Origin: Terebella lapidaria
Lineage: Eukaryota > Annelida > Polychaeta > Terebellida > Terebellidae
Assembly: GCA_949152475.1 (NCBI GenBank)
Contig: OX424567.1
Location: 21,849,402 to 21,913,401, forward strand
Reading direction: 5' to 3'
Length of the DNA: 64,000 nt
Position 1 is the stretch's first letter, and each line of letters begins with the position of its first letter. The translations under genes and the position numbers were made by a program. Under the pieces are notes generated by a model. The model did not search any database, had not been told where the DNA came from, and saw nothing but the letters and a program-made list of their open reading frames with translations. This document shows positions 47,783 through 58,209 of the stretch, in pieces.

Positions 47783-49651
47783 TACAGGTTGTCTTCCACC
47801 TTATATGCTTATTTAGCTCTAAGCTGGGCTATAAGTTATTGATACGAAAAATATAGGTATATTTCATTCACGATGAAGAGTTTTATTATGACACAGTGAC
47901 ATTTATATTCATGTCCTTGTTTATATCTTATGTCATTTCATGCGAACTGTACTACTAGGCACGACGGTTTCAGAAACAATTTTGTTTTGTATTGAAATAT
48001 AATGAAAATAAAACCCTGACAAATGATGACTGCTCGTAGAGTTGGTACGGGATTGTCCCACTTCATATCTGACCTTGTATGATGATGCCACGAGCCTAAT
48101 CACAGCAGGAGAATCTGATTTATCTGTGGCTGTAGGTGGGTGTTAGAGAGGATTGCTCCTTTGCCGTCGTTATTTATGAGCTCTCCGACACCAACAGTGC
48201 CTCATATCTCAACATCAGCCACCATCCTCACTCCAGCGCCACTGTCCATGCCAGACACTGTCCTTGCTTCGGGATGATGGATCCTATTATAGTGTAGACC
48301 AGTTTGGTGGATGTAACCCTGCTCATGTTCTGTCTTGGGTGTTCTTTGCGACATTTTGTTGGACTAAGCACTGTGTAATAGTGCACCAATATTCACCAAA
48401 ATATGACAAGAAGCTTGCATAGCAATTGATATTACGAATGGCCAATCTGTATTCTGACTCCGTATTTCTGTAGTAACACATTCGATGATATCATATAATG
48501 GAATATAACAAATTACAATTACACATATCAAATACACGATGACAAGATCCGGGGCAATGAACTTTGCTCATAAAAAAACATGACAATAGACCTCATACAA
48601 GTTGCCACAGGTGTCCAATTTACCTGAAGTCCCATTGAGTACACGGGTGACATGTCCAGACATCTCCACCAGTTGTTGTCCTCCCTATCCATACTGCCTA
48701 GCGGGACGAGACATGTGAGATGTGGAATAATTACCCGAGACGAGATAAGTGGTCCTTGCTCTCACTAATGGTTTTGTATTGTTGAGTTATCAACTTCGGC
48801 CTGGAGTATAGGCACCGGAGTTGTGTGATAAGGTACCACTGTCAACTGGAGATACTGATGTTGAATCTGTTTTAATACTAAGAGGTGACGGTATCATGTG
48901 TGTCGACCATTTTTGGGGGGTCAGAACGGAATTCACTAAAAAACCAAAAAAAAAAAAAAACTTGGGGAAAATTTTCCCTCATTTTATGAAGAAATTTGGG
49001 CGAGTATGAAGAAGAAATTTGGGCCGTTGTTCTTGTTTTGTAGATGACACTTCCTTCTTCAGTCAGTGGTACTTTGACGAGGCACTTGGCACATGAGTGA
49101 TGTGAATCGTGATGGGAGAGGTGGTACATTTTAAAAAAATAACCAACATCCGAGCGAGTGGGAAGGTCGTACCAGTAACAGAATGGCAACTTTCAATTGT
49201 TAATAAACTGGCTCTGAAAATGACTTGTTCCTTGGAATAACATCCGATGACTAGTTATCTAGAAGGTAGAGCTAATAATTGACGATCAACACACATGGTT
49301 TGGCGTAGTAAAAAGTGTGTTCATTCGAAGAGCATTCATCTGTAGAGCACTGAAAATGAATAGCTTCATTTTCAGTAAATCTCTTTTAATCAACATGCAT
49401 ATGCGCGTAATGGTATATTCTTTCAATTCCATGTTGGGATTAAAAGTTTAAGAATGGTAGATTGCATTCTTTATTCATTGGACGTGATGGGTAGCACTTC
49501 TATTATGCAGTTATCAGGGCATGTTACTACCAAAACACCATGAACACGAAAATTCATCCAATTTATTCTTCATTATTATTAGAATGAGGAAGCTACAGTA
49601 TCAATCATAAGCTGCTGCAAACGTCGTGGATAGTAAAAATATTGGATGATA

Positions 49652-49792
49652 CAGAAACGGGCCCAAGTATCATATCCTGCGCCTGCCACTATATTCAATA
49701 AGGATTAAAATCGTGACAGACGGATTAAATGGCATTCATTTAGTGGACGAGTAGTATTAAGGCGCAGTATATGATACTTGGGCCCAGAAACG
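49652..49792. mobile_element. 125-bp MITE with perfect 8-bp target duplication
   Basis: CAGAAACG stands at 49,652-49,659 and again at 49,785-49,792. The element between starts GGCCCAAGTATCATAT and ends with its complement. The arms match at 24 of 26 bases. Sister P copies (for example at about 54,192) have the unoccupied site ACAGTAACGGAGC. An 8-bp duplication points to a hAT-like or other 8-bp family (P, Merlin); the GGCCC end does not decide it. Confidence 0.92.
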
Positions 49793-49834
49793 GAGCAGGC
49801 ATCGTCTGCGAAATACAAACAAATAATCGCAATG

Positions 49835-50045
49835 CAGAAGTGACGTGACAAGGATAATTGGATAAAACCATCACCCTGAGCACAGACATACTGCTGCCTA
49901 CAACAAAGCCATAAAAAGTGTGACCAAGTCATGTTCAGTGAGCCACCAGCACTAATGGAGTAAACATACCCAGGTGGTGAGTCAAGCGATGTGAACTGAT
50001 GTTGTAAAGAGTGTACAAAGTGGTATAATAGTGCATTATATAATA
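49835..50045 (+). promoter_or_regulatory. P module copy 8
   Basis: TGACGTGACAAGGATAATTG starts at 49,841. The donor is GTGGTGAGTC with GT at 49,977. GTGCATTATATAATAC lies at about 50,030-50,045. The MITE sits 57 bases upstream of the CRE-like block. Confidence 0.45.
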
Positions 50046-50129
50046 CTAACAAGGAAAACATGGACTCTCCGTTCACACAAAGATGGTGAAAGTGAACAAA
50101 GTAAAGCATTCAGCTTTGTGACAAAAGAA

Positions 50130-50420
50130 AATCAAGATGGCTGCATGGAGCATAATTATGCAGTCAGGCATAATAATGTAGTCAGGTCCATTGGTTTTCA
50201 CACCTTGACTTTTGCCGGTGAAGTCAATGATTCGTTTGCGCTGCTGCAGTCAATAACGACACTGAACGCTGTCTGCGGAAATGATTCATTTGTTGGGAAA
50301 ACAGGCGGCGCAAATTTCCACTATAAATTCTCGCTCAAACGAGACGCAAATCAGCAGGAAAAGTTAGATAGACGTCATTTAAGGATCCTGGGATCGATGT
50401 CAATTTCTATGAGGTCTTGA
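50130..50420 (+). other. S module copy 9
   Basis: First hairpin TTGACTT (50,205-50,211) with AAGTCAA (50,221-50,227): a C-G pair of the family has become T-A on both arms. The second hairpin keeps eight pairs through two G-T pairs (GCTGTCTG with CAGGCGGC). A short duplication (GCAGTCAGG / GTAGTCAGG) adds residues to the frame, which is part of a 129-codon open stretch (50,031-50,420). Confidence 0.5.
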
Positions 50421-51560
50421 AGGAACATGTGTCACATGGAGATCAATCGTTATTACTTGAACACAAAACATGGCCTAAATGACAACGGAGTAGTCATTCA
50501 AAGTAGAAAAACACACAGTTATTCGGCTTGGACCAGTCAATTTATTTTGATCCCTGTGAAATGGAAAGAACTCCCTGGTCGGGTGTCGGGTCATAAAAAT
50601 GAATGATGAGTCTAAGGAAAAATATGTACAATGTACGATCAGCAGTCTTAACATGGCAAACTGTGCTACCACAATCAAATACTTTTTCTGTCCATGACTA
50701 CATAATATGTCAATGTTATACATACCGTAGTAATAGGCAATAAAAAAATACAATAGCAGTGTTTCGTGCTAAATATGATGTAAATGAAATCCTAACGGCT
50801 AACGACTGTTTATAAATTTGGTACTGACTGGTTACAGTTGATATCTGACCATGTTTGATGGTGCTTCGGGCCTAATCAGAAAAGGGGAGAATCATTCACC
50901 ATTCTCACTCCAGCGCCACTACCCATGTCAGACACTGTCCTTGCCTTGTGATAATAAATCCTGTTGTAATGTGGATGTGGGATAAAGACCAGTTTAGTGG
51001 ATGAGCCCCAGTTCGTGTTCGTGGTTAGGGCATTCTGGCACGGGTGCTCTTTGCGACATTTCGTAGGACTGAAGACCGACAGTGCACAATTATTCACCAA
51101 ATTGTGACAAGAAGCTTGTATAGCAATTGCAAAAACGAATGGTCAATCTGTCGAATTGTCCTGACTCTCTATCTCTGTAGTAACACATTTGATAATATCA
51201 TAAATCGTTATATAACAAGCCACAATAACTCCTGTACATATCAGCAATGCACGTTCAAAAATATCAAGTAATATATGCAATGGCAACATACGAAGCAATG
51301 CATATTGTCTGTGAAAAACATGACAATAGACCTCATACAAGTTGCCACAGGTGCCCAATTTACCTGAAGTCCCGTTGGGTATTGTTTTGTCACATACGAT
51401 CACATGCCCAGACATCTCAACCAGTACTTGTCCTCCCTATACACACTAGCCTGACGGGACCAGGCATGTGGGATGTGAAAATAATTACCTCGGGATGAGA
51501 TAAGTGGTCCTTGCTCTCACTAATGGTTTTCTTCTGTTGAGCTATTAGCTTCGGTATGGA

Positions 51561-52719
51561 GTGGAGGCACATGAGTTGATTGATATCGTTCTCCTTGACC
51601 TCAGTGCTGCTTTTGACAGTATCTCTCACATCCAACTTATCGACCGTCTTCACTCTGAATTTTGTGTGTCAGACATCCCATTGTCCTGGTTCAGATCATA
51701 CCTTGGTGGGCGTACCCAGCGGGTCTCCATAGGAGACGGAACATCCTTGGCTAAAGTCCTCAACCACGGCGTACCCCAAGGCTCAGTGTTGGGGCCTATT
51801 CTGTTTTCAACATATACGACTCCACTAAATAACATCATCAACAACTTTGGTATCAACTACCACAAATATGCTGATGACTTGCAATTGTATGTGGCGTTCG
51901 ATCCCAACGACCACCTCAGCAGAACAAATGCATATAATGCTATGTCTCACTGCATCGATGAAATTAGCTCTTGGATGGCCGCCAACTCGCTCCAACTTAA
52001 TAGTGAAAAGACTGAATGTATACTCATTCAATCACCTCATCATCTTCGCCAGTTTGGAACATCACCCCTTCGTGTAGGCAACAATCTCGTTGAATGTAAA
52101 CAATCTGTTTGTAACTTGGGGGTTACACTAGACCAACATCTAACAATGTCTTCCCAAGTGTCCAACGTTGTGAAATCGTGCTATCATCTATACCGAATTG
52201 GTCGAATTCGACGCTATCTCACGCGATCGGCTTGTCAGTCACTGGTCCAAACCCTGGTAATCTCTCGCTTGGATTACGCATCATCGCTGTACTCAGGGTT
52301 ATCCGAAGGCCTCCTCCACAAACTTCAACTAGTTCAAAATCGAGCAGCCAGAATTATCACCAGAACAAAACGTTCCGATCACATCACCCCTGTCCTACGC
52401 AATCTTCATTGGTTGCCAGTCGGTCATCGCATCCAGTTTCGAATTGCAGTGTTTGTGTTCAAGTCACTCCGCGATTCTGCACCCCAGTATCTGAAGGCCA
52501 TGCTCCGTCCTTACAAACCCTCTCGTTCTCTCCGGTCGTCTTCACACTTCCCGCCTCAAACAGCCCAGAGCCAACAAGTCGATAGGTCGTCGTGACTTTG
52601 GTTTTATTGGTCCTCAATGGTGGAACAACTTGCCAGTAGATATTCGTGACGCTGAATCTACCACCATCTTCAAAAAACTTTTAAAAACTCATTTTTACCG
52701 ACAATACTCTGGTGCTTAA
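51561..52719 (+). pseudogene. Reverse transcriptase fragment, frameshifted
   Basis: The open frame 51,561-52,595 has RT motif A (LDLSAAFD, residues 12-19), motif B (VPQGSVLGP, 71-79) and the catalytic YADD (103-106), then a conserved thumb-side region (LDYASSLYSG, LQLVQNRAAR, HWLPV). Residues 1-9 come from module G, not from the element, so the apparent start is accidental. Near 52,540 the frame shifts. The family's usual C-terminus continues in another frame (GRRDFGFIGPQWWNNLP, then FKKLLKTHFYRQYSG) to the TAA at 52,717. No endonuclease or ORF1 is present, so it cannot move by itself. The clade call (CR1/L2 group) rests on these motifs and the 3' tail. Confidence 0.93.
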
Positions 52720-52876
52720 ATTAATCTGTTACATTTCTAGTCATCTATCATTTTACTTTCCTTATTTATTTCATTGTTTTAACGTTGTTATTCTCCATTC
52801 TTATTGTGAAGCGCTTTGATATGCTCTTTGAGTATGAAATTGCGCTATATAAAAACCGGTTATAATAATAATAATA

Positions 52877-53132
52877 ACAATATCGATAGGGGTATGTCCG
52901 ACTTTGGTCGTACTTACCCCATGGGGTAAGTGCGACTCGCATTTACTTGTTAAACCATAGTTTAATAAGGAAAAGCCAGTATTCCATTTTAGCTTCACGC
53001 CGTCCCAAACCCCGACCACCAGCCCTACTAGGACACCCAGGCCCATAGGAATGAATCCAGATACATTTGTGGTGTTACTAAGATGGCATGACATACCCCA
53101 TTTATGGGGTATGTCTCCCCATCGATATTGTA
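52877..53132. mobile_element. ~255-bp palindrome-rich element inside the LINE tail
   Basis: Its ends are CAATATCGAT then GGGG on the left and CCCC then ATCGATATTG on the right. (TAA)n tracts lie outside both ends. It contains TTACCCCATGGGGTAA at about 52,914-52,929 and GACATACCCCATTTATGGGG at about 53,089. No protein frame. It is best read as a MITE that entered the LINE's (TAA)n tail, although a foldback arising by another route is possible. Confidence 0.6.
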
Positions 53133-53155
53133 ATAATAATAATAATAATAATAAT
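53129..53155 (+). repeat. (TAA)n microsatellite
   Basis: Eight or nine TAA repeats, the outer part of the LINE tail. The inner part lies at about 52,859-52,876. Confidence 0.9.
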
Positions 53156-53271
53156 ATGGTACTACTGACCGCTGGAGACATTGATGTTCCATATTTGTAT
53201 TACCAGAAGCTAGCTGTACCATGGGCATCATCTAATGAATTCATGCCATATAATCCTGATACGTTTTATTA

Positions 53272-53388
53272 GCACATATTGCTACCATTTACCTATAGTT
53301 TGTCTTGGGAGCACATATTGCTACCATTTACCAATAGTTTGTCCTGGGAGCACATATTGCTACCATTTACCTATAGTTTGTTGATGTT
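53272..53388 (+). repeat. 39-bp tandem repeat, three copies (module K)
   Basis: GCACATATTGCTACCATTTA followed by CCTATAGTTTGTCTTGGGA starts at 53,272, 53,311 and 53,350. Unit 13 has two copies at 57,381 and 57,416 (35-base spacing) and unit 4 has one. Copy number therefore varies between units. Confidence 0.88.
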
Positions 53389-54234
53389 TCATTTTTGGGG
53401 GTAGGATCGGATTTCACAAAAGAAAACGATAAAACATTTCCATTATTTCCTTGCCATGCACATCTCCCTGCCCTTGGTTTGTGGATGAAGCTACTGGAAA
53501 TCGCGTAGCCACATGCGTGGCAAAAACAGTGTGAGGAAAATAAATTGGGCCGTACCTCGCACGTTTTCTTGCAACCAGTGGTATTTTGTACACCATTGGA
53601 CACATGAGGGATGTAAATCATGTTGGGAGAGATGGTACCTCTTAAAAAAAAAACAAATATCCAGGCGGGTGGGAAGGTCGTACCAGTAACAGGAAGGCTG
53701 TAAATTGTTAATAAACTTGCTTCGGAAATAACTTGTTTCTTGGAATAACACTTGATGACTATTTATCTAGTAGGCAGAGCTGATAATTGACGACCGACAA
53801 ACATGGTTTGGCGTATGTCGTAAAAAGTGTTTTTTTAAGAGCATCCATTTGTAGAGCACTGAAAATGGAAAGCTTGGGTAGCACTTTTATTCCGGTAAAT
53901 TACTTTTACTCAACATGCATATGCGTGTAAGGGTATATTCTTTCAATTCAATGTTGGGTATAAAAGTGTATGAGTGGTGGATTGCATTCTTCTTTTATTG
54001 CACGTGATGGGTAGCACTTTTATTCCATAGTTATCAGGGCATTTGTTCCCTGGGACAGTAACATCATGGACATGCAATTATATCCAATTCAATTTTTTTT
54101 ATATAATTTTTTTCATTATTATTAGAATGAGGAAGCTACAGCACCAATCATAAGCTGTTGCAAACGTCGCGGATAGTAAAATGTTGGATGATACAGTAAC
54201 GGAGCAGGCGTCGTCTGCAAAATACAAACAAATC

Positions 54235-54450
54235 ATCACAATGCAGAAGTGACGTGACAAGGATAATTAGATAAAACCATCAACCTGAGACCAGACATAC
54301 TGCTGTCTACAACAAAGCCATAAAAAGTTTGACCAATTCATGTTCAGTGAGCGACCAGCACTAATGGAGTAAACATAACCATGCAGTGAGTCAAACGATG
54401 TGAATTGATGTTGTAAAGAGTCTACAAAGTGTGTGAAATAGTGCATTCTA
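54235..54450 (+). promoter_or_regulatory. P module copy 9
   Basis: TGACGTGACAAGGATAATTA starts at 54,250. The donor is GCAGTGAGTC with GT at 54,386. The TATA-like run is degraded to GCATTCTACTAC. Confidence 0.4.
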
Positions 54451-54550
54451 CTACTAACAAGGAAAACATGGACTTGCCGTTCATAAAAAGATGGTGAAAG
54501 TGAACGCAGTATAGCATTCAGCTTTGTAACAAAAAAATCAAGATAACTAC

Positions 54551-54757
54551 ATGGAGCGTAATTATGCAGTCAGGTCATTTGGTGTTCGCACCTTGACTTT
54601 TGTTGGTGAAGTCAATTATTCGTTTGCGCTGCTGCAGTCAATAACGACACTGAACGCTATCTGCGGAAATTATTTATTTGTTAGGATAACAGGCGACGCA
54701 AATTTCCCCTATAAACTCTCGTTCAAACGAGACGCGAATCAGCAGGAAAAGTTATGA
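54551..54757 (+). other. S module copy 10
   Basis: First hairpin TTGACTT (54,593-54,599) with AAGTCAA (54,609-54,615), the same compensated pair as in copy 9. The second hairpin is weakened (two mismatches). The 68-codon frame from an ATG is open to the TGA after DANQQEKL. Confidence 0.45.
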
Positions 54758-55859
54758 TAGACGTCATTTGACGATCCTGGGATCGACGTCAATTTCTATG
54801 AGGTCTTGAAGGAACATGTGTGACATGGGGATCAATCGTTATTACTTGAACACAATACATGGCCTAAACGAGAACGGGAGTCATCTTTAGTGCTTTGTTG
54901 AAATTGGAACGTGGTTGAGATGTACACCCCTCCTCTTGACTCCTTACTTGTGTGAAGTTTTTGGTGATGTATAGGAGTTTTTGCATATGTAGAGTCAATC
55001 GAGCTACTTGGAGAATTCAAAAGCTGTACTGAATTCGGTTGTTTCCAGTTCCTGGAAAAGGACCAGAAGTATAAGATGTCGTATTGTTGTTGGATTAGGT
55101 TATCCCCTCTAGAAGATTTACATGATAATTCAATACCTCTCATTATAAACGTTCATCTTTTCATGAGCATAATCGACATTATGCTAGTGAATATTACATG
55201 TTGTATCCACTTTGATATTCGATTACCCTATCCCACGCATCATTGATTTATTGGTGTGTTAAGGCGTTTTCCGTACATATATTCCATCATCGAATTGCGC
55301 AACTGTAACAGAGAGGCAGTCTGAGCCTAATGCTTGAAGCGATATTATATATGAAAACACTATCTTAGATTCCTGAGCTGGTTCAATAGATCAATGGTCA
55401 GGATTGCCAAAAACAGAGAGACCAATGGTCATTACAAGGGAACTATTTGTTATGGTTTTTGTAGCGCACATCCATCGCTAGTTTCAAATTACGGTATGAT
55501 TGTGTTGGGCTCTTTATTGATCCATAACGAGACACGGACTGGACACTGCCAGGCAATGTCGAGACCCCAATCATGTTCTGATAACTTGCAATACAGAATA
55601 CAAACCTTCAAAATATATCAAATTCGACAGGAAACACAGTCATTTGAAATAAAACAAATCCAGGCTACCATGCATAACCCACAGAACTATCAATAAAAAA
55701 ACTTATTACCCATGGAGTACTGTTCCTAAACGACATGCGCGCCAAGTAATGCACATGCAAAGTAATATTCATTCAATTTTAGAACAAATGATTTTCATTG
55801 CTTGGGTCAAGAGATGATATTCCTGATACCAGAGATATGTTTCAACTTCCCAGTTCAGT

Positions 55860-56285
55860 CATGATTCATCAGGCAGCTCTCGTGTTTCCATCGTGGTACT
55901 AAGTGAGTATGCGATAGAAAAAAAACCGACCAGCTGTCAAATGTCGCGACCCCAATCAGATTTCAATCAGATCAAGAAATGTGGTATGTGTGTGAATTGC
56001 AAAGATGTCTTAGTTTGCATCCATTTTCTGGGGAGAATGGAGTCAACGCCTTTCCATTATTGCATTCATAAAAGTGCAGCGACGACGTATCACTGTCGTG
56101 AACAGAGTAGAAAAGCACACAACTATTCGGATCGGACCAGTCAATTTATATTGATCTCTGAAAAACGGGAAGAACTCCCTGGCATGCTGTTTCAGTCGAA
56201 ACAAGTTGTTGTAAGTAAGTTGTGTTGCACTGGATATGCTTACTACAATCTACGTCGGCTCACAAAAATGAATGATGAGTCTTAA
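55860..56285 (+). other. R module copy (unit 13)
   Basis: A 130-codon open stretch from 55,893 contains VLSEYAIEKKP, then NCKDVLVCIHFLGRMESTPF and HKSAATTYHC. An extra A in the run at 55,917-55,926 shifts the middle part out of the family phase (ENSDQLS is read differently). The second half is back in the same phase as in units 1 and 11. It is the longest R frame, but the internal shift argues against a working gene. Confidence 0.3.
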
Positions 56286-57969
56286 AAAATATAGGTATAT
56301 TTATTCTACGATGAGCAGTTTTATCATGGGAAAATGTGCTACTACAGTCTATGACTACATAATATGTCAATTACATACATACCGTAGTAACAGGCCATAA
56401 CAGAGACAATAGCAGATGTGTGTCGTGCTAAAATATGATGAAAGTGAAATCCTGACGGCTAACGACTGCTCGTAAATTTGGTACTGACTGGTTCCAGTTG
56501 ATATCTGACCATGTTTGATGGTTCTACAGGCCTAATCAGAAAAGGGGAGAATCATTCACCATCCTCGCTCCAGCGCCACTACCCATGCCAGACACTGTCC
56601 TTGCCTTGTGATGATAAATCCTGTTATAATGTGGTTGTGGGATAAAGACGGGTTTAGTGGATGAGCCCCTGTTCATGTTCCATTGTGGTTAGGGCATTCT
56701 GGCTCGGGTGTTCTTTGCGACATTTCGTAGGACTGAGGACCTTCTGACAGTGCACAAATATTCACCAAAATGTGACAAGAAGCTTGTATAGCAATTGCAA
56801 AAATGAATGGTCAATCTGTTGAATTATCCCGACTCTATATCTCTGTAGTAACACATTTATTAATATTATAAATCGTGATATAACAAGCCACAATAACTTC
56901 TGTACATATCAGCAATGCACGTTCAAAAATATCAAGTTATATATTTATATACAAAGGCAACATATGAAGCAATGAATGATGTCTGTGAAAAAAACATGAC
57001 AATAGACCTCATACAAGTTGCCACAGGTACCCAATTCACCCGGAGTCCCGTTGAGTATTGTTATGTCACACACGATGACATGCCCAGACATCTCGACCAG
57101 TAGTTGTCCTCGCTATACACTGCCTAGCGGGACCAGGCATGTGGGATGTGAAAATAATTACCTCGGGACGAGATAAGTGGTCCTTGCTCTCACTAATGGT
57201 TTTCTACTGTTGAGCTATTAGCTTCGGCATGGAGTGGAGGTACAGGAGTTGATTGATATGGTGCTACTCTCCACTGGAGACATTGATATTCCATATTTGT
57301 ATTACCAAAAGCTAGCAGTACCATGGGCATCATCTAATGAATTCATGCCATATAATCCTGATACGGATTATATTTTATTAGCGCATATTGCTACCATTTA
57401 CCTATAGTCTTGGGAGCACATATTGCTACTATTTACCTATAGTTTGTAATTATATTTTTGGGGGTCGGAACGGATTTCACGATAGAAAACAATAAAACAT
57501 TTGCATCATTTCCCTATGCGTGGCGAAAAGAGTGCGAGGAAAAAAATTGGGCCGTACCTCGCACGTTTCTTGCAAGCAGTGGGACTTCGACGCGGCATTG
57601 GGCACATGAGGGATGTAAATCATGTTGAGAGAGATGGTAACTCTTGAAAAAATAACAAATATCCAGGAGGGTGGGAATGCCGTACCAGTAACAGAAAGGC
57701 AACTGTAAATTGTTAATAAACTTGCTCCGGAAATAACTTGTTTCTTGGCATAACACCCGATGACTAATTATCCAGTATGCGAAGCTAATAATTGACGACG
57801 GATAAACATGGTTAGACCTAGTTAAAAGTGTGTTCATGTAAGAGGAGAATTAATATGTAGAGCACGAAGTTTGGATAGCTTTATGTGTGTAAGGGTAACT
57901 TCAATCAACATAATGCTTGTATGAATATGTACGACTGGTAGATCATATTCTTTTTTCATTGCACGCGGC

Positions 57970-57986
57970 GGGGGGGGGGGGGGGGT
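57970..57986 (+). repeat. G17 homopolymer
   Basis: Seventeen consecutive G, followed by TATGGGGGC. Error-prone in assemblies; true length is uncertain. Confidence 0.85.
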
Positions 57987-58209
57987 ATGGGGGCATTTGT
58001 CAGGGCAGTTATCAGGACATTTGTTATCTCGGATAGTAACAAATAACTACCAGAATATCATGAACGTCCGCAATTTCTTTCTTTCTTTTTTATTTTCAGA
58101 ATGAGGAAGTGACAGTGCGGACCATGAACTGGTGCAAACGTCGTGGATAGTGGAATATTGGATGACACAGCAAAGGAGCAATATATGAACAAAATATAAA
58201 CAAATCATC

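Larger units (their letters stand above)
45081..49540 (+). repeat. Cassette unit 11 (P-end, S-D-E-R, F-G-K-B)
   Basis: P is truncated at its 5' side: the CRE-like block and donor are absent, and GCATTATATAATAC remains at about 45,116. S, D and E follow, then R, interrupted at about 46,768 by a repetitive insertion and resumed at about 47,590. F (48,000-48,400), G (to 48,890), K (to 49,030) and B (to about 49,500) complete it. K contains a poly-A run at about 48,944-48,960. Confidence 0.7.
51587..53155 (+). mobile_element. 5'-truncated CR1/L2-like LINE
   Basis: Inserted in module G of unit 12; sister unit 13 keeps the uninterrupted GATTGATATGGTGCTACT at about 57,251. The element begins inside the reverse transcriptase just before motif A, carries the C-terminal RT part and a 3' UTR ending in AAGCGCTTTGA (52,809), GCGCTATAT (52,842) and a (TAA)n tail. 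A palindromic element (52,877-53,132) splits the tail. Target duplication is at most a few bases (AT or ATAT). Confidence 0.9.
49541..54080 (+). repeat. Cassette unit 12 (P-S-D, R-end, F-G, LINE, K-B)
   Basis: P (49,570-50,050) holds the MITE. S (50,100-50,370) and a short D are followed by only the end of R (50,490-50,650), so E is deleted. F (50,750-51,090) and G (51,095-51,586) are broken by the LINE, then K resumes (53,156-53,550) and B follows (53,550-54,050). Confidence 0.7.
54081..58050 (+). repeat. Cassette unit 13 (P-S-D-E-R-F-G-K-B, most complete F-G form)
   Basis: All modules of the F-G-K-B type are in order without a large insertion: P 54,120-54,450, S 54,480-54,760, D to 55,030, E to 55,850, R to 56,285, F to 56,760, G to 57,270, K to 57,540, B to about 57,960. 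At about 3.9 kb, this is the best reference for the uninterrupted F-G-K-B cassette. A G17 run lies at its end (57,970-57,986). Confidence 0.8.

Noticed and set aside
51900..52600. Extra frames of 68-135 codons on both strands in the RT region
   Set aside because: They are shadows of the reverse transcriptase frame.
53051..53272. Frame with an asparagine run, and its tyrosine/leucine-run minus-strand counterparts
   Set aside because: These come from the (TAA)n microsatellite of the LINE tail.
53272..53388. CRISPR-like array
   Set aside because: The three units are contiguous tandem repeats without spacers, in a eukaryotic repeat module.
57970..57986. G-quadruplex regulatory element
   Set aside because: A homopolymer G17 could fold, but it is absent from sister units and may be an assembly length artefact; no supporting context.
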